A stretch of DNA of 15,136 nt from Rugosimonospora sp036494675 (lineage in GTDB: Bacteria > Actinomycetota > Actinomycetes > Mycobacteriales > Micromonosporaceae): assembly GCA_036494675.1 (NCBI GenBank), contig DASXOA010000311.1:1-15136 (forward strand). The letters run 5' to 3'. Positions 1 through 5,768 of the stretch are shown piece after piece (positions within the stretch are counted from its first letter, which is position 1; the number at the start of each line of letters is the position of its first letter). Under the pieces are notes generated by a model. The model worked only from the letters and a program-made list of their open reading frames with translations. It was not told the origin of the DNA and did no database searches. Position numbers and translations under genes: made by a program.

Positions 1-135
1 CCCGGTGGGCTCGGCGGGCGAAGATTCGGACATCGCGGCCCCCGGGGTCACGGGCTCGACCGGCCCGGACCGGGGCGTACCGGACGCAGGCTGCCCCGTT
101 GGCTGGGACTCGCCGTTGGGCACCTGCGCTGGCAT
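1..135 (-). CDS. N-terminal fragment of an unidentified minus-strand protein (partial, runs off the left edge)
   Basis: An ATG at 135-133 opens a minus-strand frame that stays open to the window edge, giving 45 residues beginning MPAQVPNGESQPTGQPASG. The peptide is rich in Pro, Gly, Ser and Thr and looks like a disordered N-terminus, so no family can be named. A GACAAT hexamer (147-142) lies six bases before the ATG, the spacing seen at other leaderless starts in this window, and there is no Shine-Dalgarno sequence. In M. tuberculosis the gene beside the exonuclease homologue is a minus-strand NlpC/P60 protein (Rv2190c). That is a guess from synteny only. The frame could be chance in such GC-rich DNA. 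Confidence 0.4.
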   Translation of the reverse strand, partial: MPAQVPNGESQPTGQPASGTPRSGPVEPVTPGAAMSESSPAEPTG

Positions 136-141
136 TTGCCA

Positions 142-201
142 ATTGTCGCATCGTTAGCCCGTACGGCGCCCGTCAGAAGTGTCGTACCTGCCCCGTACAG
201 T
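142..201. promoter_or_regulatory. Divergent leaderless-type promoter region
   Basis: On the plus strand TACAGT (196-201) ends six bases before the GTG at 208, which fits an actinobacterial TANNNT -10 box with transcription starting at the start codon. On the minus strand GACAAT (147-142) stands six bases before the ATG at 135. No convincing -35 hexamer is visible for either. Inferred from spacing only. Confidence 0.4.
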
Positions 202-207
202 CCGGCC

Positions 208-1974
208 GTGCCGTCGATCTTCGTCCAGCAGACCATCGACCAGCTCCTTGACGACCCGGAGGCGCGCTCCCTGCGAGCCACCACGTTCGTGGTCGTCGAC
301 CTGGAGACCACCGGCGGCTCGCCGGAAGGCTGCGGCATCACCGAGATCGGCGCGGTGAAGACGCTGGGCGGCGAGGAACTGGGCGAATTCGGCACCCTGG
401 TCAACCCGGACCAGCCGATCCCGCCCTACGTCACCGTGCTGACCGGGATCACCACCGCGATGCTCGCCCCCGCGCCCCGGCTGACCGAGGCCCTCCCGGC
501 GTTCCTCGAGTTTGCCCGCGGCGCGGTCTGGGTGGCCCACAACGCCCCCTACGACATCGGCTTCCTCAAGGCCGCCTGCGCCCGGTTCGGCTACCCGTGG
601 CCGCATCCCAAGGTGCTGGACACCGCCGCGCTGGCCCGCCGGGCGCTGACCAAGGACGAGGTGCCCAACCGCAAGCTGGGCACCCTGGCCGCCTATTTCC
701 GCACCCGGGTGCCCAACCACCGGGCGCTGGACGATGCCCGGGCCACCGTGGACGTGCTGCACGGGCTGTTCGCCCGGCTCGGCGGGCACAAGGTGTTCAC
801 CCTCGGCGAGGCGATCGAGTTCGCCCGCGCGGTCAGCCCGGTGCAGCGCAGCAAGCGGCACCTGGGCGAGGGCCTGCCCGACACGTCGGGGGTGTACGTG
901 TTCCGGGCACCCGACGACCGGCCGCTCTACGTCGGCACCAGCCGCTCGATCGCCACCCGGGTGAAGTCCTATTTCACCGCCGCCGAGAAGCGGGCCAGGA
1001 TCACCGAGATGCTGGCCGCGGCGAGCCGGGTGGAGGCCATCGAGTGCGCGCACTCGCTGGAGGCCGAGGTCCGTGAGCTGCGCCTGATCGGTGCGCACAA
1101 GCCGCCGTACAATCGCCGGTCGAAGTTTCCGGAGCGGGTGCACTGGCTGAAGCTGACCGCCGAGGCGTACCCCCGGCTGTCCGTGGTCCGGCAGTTGACC
1201 GGGGACGCCGGCAGCTATCTCGGCCCGTTCGCCTCGACGAAGACGGCCGAACTGGCCGCCGCGGCCGTCTACGACGCCCTGCCGCTGCGCCAGTGCACGC
1301 ACAAGCTGTCCGTCCGCACCCCGAGAGCGGCATGTGCGCTGGCCGAGCTGGGCCGCTGCCCCGCGCCGTGCGAGCACCAGATCTCGGTCGAGACTTACGA
1401 CGCCGTCGCGGCTCAGCCGTTCCGGACGGCCACCGGCGGCGACCTCGGACCGCTGGTGGCGGCGCTGATGGCCCGCATCGACGCGTTCGCCGCCGACCAG
1501 CGCTACGAGGATGCCGGGGTTTTGCGGGGGCGACTCGGCGCGCTGCTGCGCGCGACGATCCGGATGCAGCGTCTACACTCACTTACTGTGATCGCCGAGC
1601 TGGTCGCTGCCCGGCCGGCCGCCGGGGGCGGTTGGGAGCTGGCCGTTGTCCGCCACGGCCGACTGGTCGCCGCCGGTACCTCGGCGCCCCGGGTTCACCC
1701 GCAACCGACCATCGACGCGCTGCTGGCCAGCGCCGAGACCGTCCGGCCGGGGCCTGGTCCGACCCCGTGTGCGACCGCCGAGGAGTCCGAGCGGGTGCTC
1801 GCCTGGCTGGAGAAGCCGGACGCCCGGCTCGTGGAGATGTCGGAGGGCTGGGCACTTCCGGCCACCGGTGCCGGACGCTTCCGTGACCTGCTGACAAGGG
1901 TAGAACGCGCAACGACTCATCCGTACGTGCAACATCATGTGACCGATCGGTCATCGATTCACTTATTAGGGTAG
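208..1974 (+). CDS. DEDDh 3'-5' exonuclease fused to a UvrC-like GIY-YIG nuclease domain
   Basis: A 588-residue two-domain nuclease. The N-terminal third is a DnaQ/epsilon-type exonuclease: Exo I is VVDLETTGG (D31, E33), Exo II is HNAPYD (to D116), and Exo III is NHRALDD (H171, D176), so the DEDDh set is complete. A GIY-YIG domain like the UvrC/Cho N-terminus follows, with GVY at about 228 and LYVGTSR at about 240. The UvrC-type cysteine motif LGRCPAPC lies further on. The family is assigned to DNA repair by homology; its exact substrate is not established here. GTG 208 is chosen because TACAGT precedes it at leaderless spacing and the domain begins soon after; a TTG at 136 in the same frame would add 24 unconserved-looking residues. 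The last codons are AT-rich, including two successive TTA, and overlap the promoter of the next gene. It is the likely counterpart of mycobacterial Rv2191. Confidence 0.93.
   Translation: MPSIFVQQTIDQLLDDPEARSLRATTFVVVDLETTGGSPEGCGITEIGAVKTLGGEELGEFGTLVNPDQPIPPYVTVLTGITTAMLAPAPRLTEALPAFLEFARGAVWVAHNAPYDIGFLKAACARFGYPWPHPKVLDTAALARRALTKDEVPNRKLGTLAAYFRTRVPNHRALDDARATVDVLHGLFARLGGHKVFTLGEAIEFARAVSPVQRSKRHLGEGLPDTSGVYVFRAPDDRPLYVGTSRSIATRVKSYFTAAEKRARITEMLAAASRVEAIECAHSLEAEVRELRLIGAHKPPYNRRSKFPERVHWLKLTAEAYPRLSVVRQLTGDAGSYLGPFASTKTAELAAAAVYDALPLRQCTHKLSVRTPRAACALAELGRCPAPCEHQISVETYDAVAAQPFRTATGGDLGPLVAALMARIDAFAADQRYEDAGVLRGRLGALLRATIRMQRLHSLTVIAELVAARPAAGGGWELAVVRHGRLVAAGTSAPRVHPQPTIDALLASAETVRPGPGPTPCATAEESERVLAWLEKPDARLVEMSEGWALPATGAGRFRDLLTRVERATTHPYVQHHVTDRSSIHLLG
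1940..1972 (+). promoter_or_regulatory. Candidate promoter and palindromic operator of the RelA/SpoT homologue
   Basis: TGACCGATCGGTCA (1940-1953) is a perfect 14-bp palindrome. It is followed 13 bases later by TAGGGT (1967-1972), which fits a TANNNT -10 box, so the palindrome would cover the -35 position (about 1944-1949). The predicted transcript would start near 1979-1981 and carry a leader of about 35 nt with a strong ribosome site before the GTG at 2015. Both elements lie inside the last codons of the exonuclease gene. A dyad operator for a homodimeric repressor (TetR-like in shape) is inferred; no regulator is identified. Confidence 0.4.
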
Positions 1975-2014
1975 AGGCACAACACCACGACCGGATCCGG
2001 CGAGGAGGTGAGTA

Positions 2015-3829
2015 GTGGACCTCACTGCCGGTCCACCCACGCCTGCCGGCGCCCCCATCGTGAACGGCCCACCGGCCGCGAGCGGGGCGCCGACCCAGCG
2101 CGAACCGGCCGCGTCGGAGGGTTGGTTCGCCGGCCGGCTCCGCTCGATGCTCCCCTGGCAGACCCAGTCTGACGACCCCGTCGTCATGCTGCTGCGTGCC
2201 CACCGGCAGATCCATCCACACGCCGACGTCGGGGTGGTGCGGCGCAGCTACGCCATCGCCGAACGGATGCACCGCGGCCAGATGCGCAAGAGCGGCCAGC
2301 CCTACATCACCCATCCGCTGGCCGTCGCCCAGATCCTGGCCGGTCTGGGCATGGACACCACCACGCTGGTCGCCGCGCTGCTGCACGACACCGTCGAGGA
2401 CACCAGTTACACGCTGCCGCAACTGCGCGCGGACTTCGGGCCCGAGGTCTCCCTGCTGGTCGACGGCGTGACCAAGTTCGACAAGGTCTACTTCGGCGAG
2501 ACCGCCGAAGTGGAGACCATCCGCAAGATGCTCGTGCTGGCCGGGCAGGACGTGCGGGTCCTGGTCATCAAGCTGGCCGACCGGCTGCACAACATGCGCA
2601 CGCTCAGCGCGCGCTCGCCGGCCTCCCGGGTCCGGATCGCCGGCGCCACCCGTGAGGTGCTGGTTCCGCTGTGCGACCGGCTGGGCATCCAGGCGCTCAA
2701 ACGCGAGCTTGAGGACACGGTCCTGTGGAACCTCGACCCCGAGTCGTACGCCACGATCGATGAGCACGTGCGCAACCGTCCGCAGTGGCTGCCGTACCTG
2801 AACAAGGTGATCGGCACCATCCACCCGGCGCTGACCCGCGCGAAGATCACGACGGCCATCTCGGCCCGGCCCCGGCACTACTACTCGATCTGGAAGGACG
2901 CCGAGGCCTCCGGCCGGCACATCCCGATCGAGCTGCCCCGCATCGTGGTCGTGGTCGACGGATCGCAGACCGACTGCTATGCGGCGCTCGGCACGGTCCA
3001 CGCGACGTGGCGCCCGGTTCCGGGCCGCTTCAAGGACTTCATCGCCTCGCCGAAGAACAACCACTACCGATCGCTGCACACCACGGTGCTGGGCCCGGAC
3101 AACCAGCCGCTGGAGGTGCTGATCCGCACCGAGCGGATGCACCGGGAGGCGGAGTACGGCATCGTCGCCTCCTTCCGGTACTCCCCCGGCGGCACCGGAC
3201 CGGCCAACCGGGGCCGGGCCGAGTCGCCGGACTGGCTGCGGCGGGTCCTGGACTGGGAAGTGGTCGCCGACGACGCGGAACGTTTCCTGGACGCGCTGCG
3301 CTGCGACCTCACCGAGGCCCAGATCCTGGTGTTCACCACCGACGGCCGGCGCATCCAGTTGCCCGCCGGAAGCACCCCGGTGGACCTCGCGTACAGCCTG
3401 AACACCGAGCTCGGCCACGGCTGTGTCGGCGCGCGCCGCGGCGGCCGGCTGATCCCGCTGTCCTCGCCGCTGGTCGACGGCGACGTGGTGGAGGTCATCA
3501 GCCAGGGAGCGCTGGCATCCGGCCCGTCGAGGGAATGGCTGGACTTCGTCAAGACCCCGCTGGCCCGGCTCCAGATCGACCGGTGGTTCGCCGACGGCGG
3601 CGAGCCGTCGACGATCGCGCACAAGGTCAAGCTGGGTCGGACCTCGATCGGGCTCGCCCTGCGCAAGTGCGATCGGGGCCTGGTGGACGATGCCCCGCTG
3701 CTCGCGCTCGTCGACGAGCTGGGCTACCCCGACCTGGAGGCGCTGCTGGTGGCGATCGCCGATCACCGCCTGTCCGCCGATGACGCGGTCGAGCGGATGA
3801 TCGCGGCGGTCGATCAGTCGCCACGGTAA
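2015..3829 (+). CDS. RelA/SpoT-family protein: intact (p)ppGpp hydrolase, degenerate synthetase, TGS; lacks ACT domain
   Basis: A 604-residue Rel/SpoT homologue. The HD hydrolase domain (about 55-205) keeps the residues expected for Mn-dependent (p)ppGpp hydrolysis: H100 in YITHP, HDTVED (H124, D125, E128, D129), and KLADRLHN (D189, N193). The synthetase domain (about 280-390) is recognisable (ARPRHYYSIW, PGRFKDFIASPK, SLHTT, EVLIRT), but the segment normally reading D-L-x-x-I-R is ELPRIVV. The catalytic Asp and Arg are therefore missing, and the Lys four residues after the conserved Ser is D295. A TGS domain spans about 434-498. Canonical actinobacterial Rel is 750-850 residues with a C-terminal ACT domain; here the protein ends after a helical segment. 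Probably a dedicated hydrolase or a regulatory homologue rather than the housekeeping Rel. The GTG has a strong AGGAGGTGA site (2003-2011) at good spacing. Confidence 0.92.
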   Translation: MDLTAGPPTPAGAPIVNGPPAASGAPTQREPAASEGWFAGRLRSMLPWQTQSDDPVVMLLRAHRQIHPHADVGVVRRSYAIAERMHRGQMRKSGQPYITHPLAVAQILAGLGMDTTTLVAALLHDTVEDTSYTLPQLRADFGPEVSLLVDGVTKFDKVYFGETAEVETIRKMLVLAGQDVRVLVIKLADRLHNMRTLSARSPASRVRIAGATREVLVPLCDRLGIQALKRELEDTVLWNLDPESYATIDEHVRNRPQWLPYLNKVIGTIHPALTRAKITTAISARPRHYYSIWKDAEASGRHIPIELPRIVVVVDGSQTDCYAALGTVHATWRPVPGRFKDFIASPKNNHYRSLHTTVLGPDNQPLEVLIRTERMHREAEYGIVASFRYSPGGTGPANRGRAESPDWLRRVLDWEVVADDAERFLDALRCDLTEAQILVFTTDGRRIQLPAGSTPVDLAYSLNTELGHGCVGARRGGRLIPLSSPLVDGDVVEVISQGALASGPSREWLDFVKTPLARLQIDRWFADGGEPSTIAHKVKLGRTSIGLALRKCDRGLVDDAPLLALVDELGYPDLEALLVAIADHRLSADDAVERMIAAVDQSPR

Positions 3830-3871
3830 TCCGACCGGCTGACCGCCCCGAGCGATCCACGGACGGGCCAC

Positions 3872-3877
3872 TAGCCT
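3872..3877 (+). promoter_or_regulatory. Candidate -10 box for leaderless NUDIX transcript
   Basis: TAGCCT ends eight bases before the ATG at 3886 in the 56-nt gap after the Rel-like gene. No Shine-Dalgarno sequence precedes that ATG, which makes leaderless initiation plausible. No clear -35 is seen. Confidence 0.35.
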
Positions 3878-3885
3878 TGGCGGTC

Positions 3886-4419
3886 ATGACCAGTCGACAG
3901 GTGGCACGCGTGCGGGGAGTCTTCTACAGCACCTTCTACCGTCTGCCCAGCCGGTGGCGGCGGCGGCTGGTGCGGCTGGCCAGCCACAAGTACATCGTCG
4001 GCGGGGTGGTGCTGGTCCGCGACGCCGACCGGGACGCTCCCGACCGCCTGGTACTGCTGCGCCAGCCACCCGGGTACGGCTGGTCGCTGCCGGCCGGCCT
4101 GCTCAAGCGCGGTGAGCAACCGGCCGTCGGGGCGGCCCGGGAGCTGTTCGAGGAGTCCGGGATCCGGGTCTCCGCCGACGACCTGCTGCCGCTGTCGCCC
4201 AACGCGCTGGTGCACCCGAACGGCCGGTGGGTGGACATGGTCTTCGAGGCCAGGGTGCCGGGCGGCGTCGCGTTCGCGGTGGACGGGGCCGAGGTCTACG
4301 AGGCGGCCTGGCACCGCATCGACGCGCTGCCGCCGCTGACCCCGCCGACCGCCCGCCTGCTCGGCCACTACGGGATCGGCCCGTACGCGGGCTATCCCGA
4401 GGTACGCCGTGGCGACTGA
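3886..4419 (+). CDS. NUDIX hydrolase
   Basis: A 177-residue NUDIX protein, presumably a cytoplasmic pyrophosphohydrolase acting on a nucleoside diphosphate linked to another group. The Nudix box at 71-93 matches G-x5-E-x7-R-E-U-x-E-E-x-G-U exactly: G71, E77, R85, E86, E89, E90, G92. The remaining fold (YIVGGVVLVR, GYGWSLPAG) is normal, so an active enzyme is expected. The substrate cannot be read from sequence. An in-frame TTG at 3877 would add three residues; ATG 3886 is preferred because of the TAGCCT box. The stop codon lies inside the first copy of a 49-bp tandem repeat, and the gene overlaps the truncated leader ORF and so leads directly into the nucleotidyltransferase. The original arrangement was probably an 11-nt overlap of NUDIX and nucleotidyltransferase. 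Confidence 0.93.
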   Translation: MTSRQVARVRGVFYSTFYRLPSRWRRRLVRLASHKYIVGGVVLVRDADRDAPDRLVLLRQPPGYGWSLPAGLLKRGEQPAVGAARELFEESGIRVSADDLLPLSPNALVHPNGRWVDMVFEARVPGGVAFAVDGAEVYEAAWHRIDALPPLTPPTARLLGHYGIGPYAGYPEVRRGD

Positions 4420-4504
4420 GATCTGCCCGGTGGTGCTCGCCGCCGGTGAGGGGCACCGTGGCGACTGAGATCTGCGCGGTGGTGCTCGCCGCCGGTGAGG
4501 GGCG
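4407..4504 (+). repeat. 49-bp tandem duplication covering the nucleotidyltransferase start
   Basis: Two copies (4407-4455 and 4456-4504) differ at only two positions: C versus G in the sixth codon of the encoded start (4427/4476), and A versus G at the last base. Similarity continues weakly leftwards to 4399/4448, so each copy carries GAGG-N6-GTG. The period of 49 is not a multiple of three, so copy 1 reads out of frame into a stop. The short CGCCG homology at both ends of the unit fits slippage or microhomology-mediated duplication. Confidence 0.93.
4409..4468 (+). pseudogene. Truncated duplicate 5' end of the nucleotidyltransferase (19-codon leader ORF)
   Basis: GTG 4409 in copy 1 of the tandem repeat reads VATEICPVVLAAGEGHRGD and then TGA (4466-4468). 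The first 15 residues are those of the true enzyme with one change (Ala to Pro). It overlaps the NUDIX stop at its start, and its own stop overlaps the true GTG (4458) by 11 nt, so ribosomes could pass from NUDIX to this ORF to the enzyme. Whether the peptide is made is unknown. Confidence 0.5.
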
Positions 4505-5297
4505 CCGGCTGCGGCCGTTGACCGAGGCGGTGCCCAAGGCGCTGTGCCCGGTCGGCAACGTGCCGCTGCTCGAACGGGCGTTCGCGCGGCTCACGGAGCT
4601 GGGCATCGCCGGCCCCACCCGGGTCGCGGTCAACGCCTGGCACCTGGCGGACCAGGTGATCGCGGCGGTCGGCGACCGGGCGCACCTGTCGGTCGAGTCC
4701 GGGCCGCAGCCGCTGGGCACCGCCGGCGGGGTGGGCGCGCTGCGGGACTGGATCGACGGCCGGGGCGTGCTGGCCGGAAACGCCGACGCCTACCTGACCG
4801 GCGGTGACCTCGCCGCGCTGCTGGCCGGCTGGGACGGTACCGGCGTCCGGCTGCTGGGGACGCCCGGCCCGCCGTACGAGTTCGGCGGGTACCGGTTCGC
4901 CGGGTACTCGTTGCTGCCGTGGCACCGGGTACGGGACCTGGACGCGGAGCCCGGCGAGCTGGTACGGCGGCTGTGGCGCGGCGCGGAGGCGGCGGGCGAG
5001 CTGACCGTGGTGCCCTATGCCGGCCGGTACGTGGACACCGGTACCCCCGGCGACTATCTCGCCGCGAACCTGGACGCCGCCGGCCCGGGCGGCCGCATCG
5101 TCGCGCCGGACGCCGACGTCACCGGCGACGTGTGCGACGCGGTCATCGGCGCCGGGGCGGTGGTTCGCGGGCGGGTCGAGCGCGCGGTGGTCTGGCCCGG
5201 CGGGTACGTCGGCCCCGACGAGCGCCTCACCAGCGCCATCCGGTACGGCCGGGACGGTACGGTAACCGCAGCACCCGACGAAGGAGCCCCCGAGTGA
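4458..5297 (+). CDS. NDP-sugar pyrophosphorylase-like nucleotidyltransferase
   Basis: A 279-residue sugar-phosphate nucleotidyltransferase. The Rossmann-type nucleotide-binding signature LAAGEGRRLRPLT (10-22) with K27 is intact. PLGTAGGV (85-92), a NADAY segment with the probable metal-binding D110, and YVDTGTPGDYLAANL (191-205) follow the order of mannose-1-phosphate guanylyltransferase and glucose-1-phosphate thymidylyltransferase relatives. The C-terminal part (about 212-262) resembles a short left-handed beta-helix. It probably forms an NDP-sugar from a sugar 1-phosphate and an NTP; which sugar and nucleotide cannot be told. Start GTG 4458 lies in the second copy of the 49-bp repeat, with GAGG six bases upstream. 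Its stop overlaps the GTG of the RAM gene by the four bases GTGA, indicating translational coupling. Confidence 0.9.
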   Translation: MATEICAVVLAAGEGRRLRPLTEAVPKALCPVGNVPLLERAFARLTELGIAGPTRVAVNAWHLADQVIAAVGDRAHLSVESGPQPLGTAGGVGALRDWIDGRGVLAGNADAYLTGGDLAALLAGWDGTGVRLLGTPGPPYEFGGYRFAGYSLLPWHRVRDLDAEPGELVRRLWRGAEAAGELTVVPYAGRYVDTGTPGDYLAANLDAAGPGGRIVAPDADVTGDVCDAVIGAGAVVRGRVERAVVWPGGYVGPDERLTSAIRYGRDGTVTAAPDEGAPE

Positions 5298-5581
5298 TCA
5301 CCGCGATCGTCCTCATCGACTGCGCCACCGACTCGATCCCCGAGGTGGCCGACACCCTGGCCAACCTGCCCGGCGTCAGCGAGGTCTACTCCGTCGCCGG
5401 GGGCGTCGACCTGATCGCCATCGTGCGGGTGCGCGAGTTCGACCAGATCGCCGAGGTGATCGCGGGCGGCATCTCGAAGACCGCCGGTGTGATCAATACC
5501 GATACGCACATCGCGTTCCAGGCATACTCGCGGCACGACCTCGAAGAGGCGTTCGCGATCGGCTTCAACGACGCCGATTAA
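5294..5581 (+). CDS. Stand-alone Lrp/AsnC ligand-binding (RAM) domain protein
   Basis: A 95-residue protein consisting only of the alpha-beta RAM fold of Lrp/AsnC regulators: beta strand VITAIVLIDC, helix EVADTLANLPGV, strand EVYSVAGGVDLIAIVRV, helix QIAEVIAGGI, strand VINTDTHIAFQAY. There is no helix-turn-helix, so it cannot bind DNA alone in the Lrp manner. Such single-domain proteins usually oligomerise and may bind amino acids or partner with full-length regulators; the partner is unknown. It starts at GTG overlapping the previous stop (GTGA) with AAGGAG (5281-5286) seven bases upstream. It is probably the last gene of the preceding run. Conserved small RAM proteins near trpD/qcr genes occur in other actinomycetes, from memory. 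Confidence 0.92.
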   Translation: MITAIVLIDCATDSIPEVADTLANLPGVSEVYSVAGGVDLIAIVRVREFDQIAEVIAGGISKTAGVINTDTHIAFQAYSRHDLEEAFAIGFNDAD

Positions 5582-5582
5582 C

Positions 5583-5596
5583 AGTCCGGCCGGACT
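5583..5596 (+). terminator. Perfect palindrome after the RAM gene, possible weak terminator
   Basis: AGTCCGGCCGGACT is a perfect 14-bp palindrome beginning two bases after the TAA. It is followed by CCTTGG rather than a T-tract. The location favours a 3' processing or termination hairpin, but the stem is short once a loop is allowed. Confidence 0.3.
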
Positions 5597-5619
5597 CCTT
5601 GGCCCCGGACCTCGTCGCC

Positions 5620-5640
5620 GCCGACCGCCGACCGCCGACG
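5620..5640 (+). repeat. Three tandem copies of GCCGACC in the convergent gap
   Basis: GCCGACC occurs at 5620-5626 and 5627-5633, and as GCCGACG at 5634-5640. The 187-nt gap between the RAM gene and the convergent peptidase otherwise shows no gene or clear regulatory element. Confidence 0.7.
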
Positions 5641-5768
5641 CCCATGACCGCCGTCCGCGCGCTGGCCGATCTCGCCTCGGTCCCGGACGCGGGACTCTCG
5701 CCGGCCCACCGAGCCGGTGATCACCACCATCCGGCGCTGACCACCGACCGGCAGGCTCGGCCGGCACG

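Noticed and set aside
136..207. TTG 136 as start of the exonuclease
   Set aside because: The added 24 residues show no family resemblance and would overlap the divergent promoter; TACAGT fits GTG 208.
1583..3871. 762-codon minus-strand open frame
   Set aside because: It lies antisense to the Rel-like gene and is rich in Arg, Gln, Gly and Asp with no domain; a typical GC-rich shadow.
4227..4457. Longer N-terminus for the nucleotidyltransferase through the NUDIX gene
   Set aside because: The extension overlaps the NUDIX frame and has no fold; the nucleotide-binding motif starts a few residues after GTG 4458.
5599..5768. Small plus-strand gene in the gap between the RAM and peptidase genes
   Set aside because: The frame continues antisense into the peptidase, has no ribosome site and contains a 7-bp tandem repeat.
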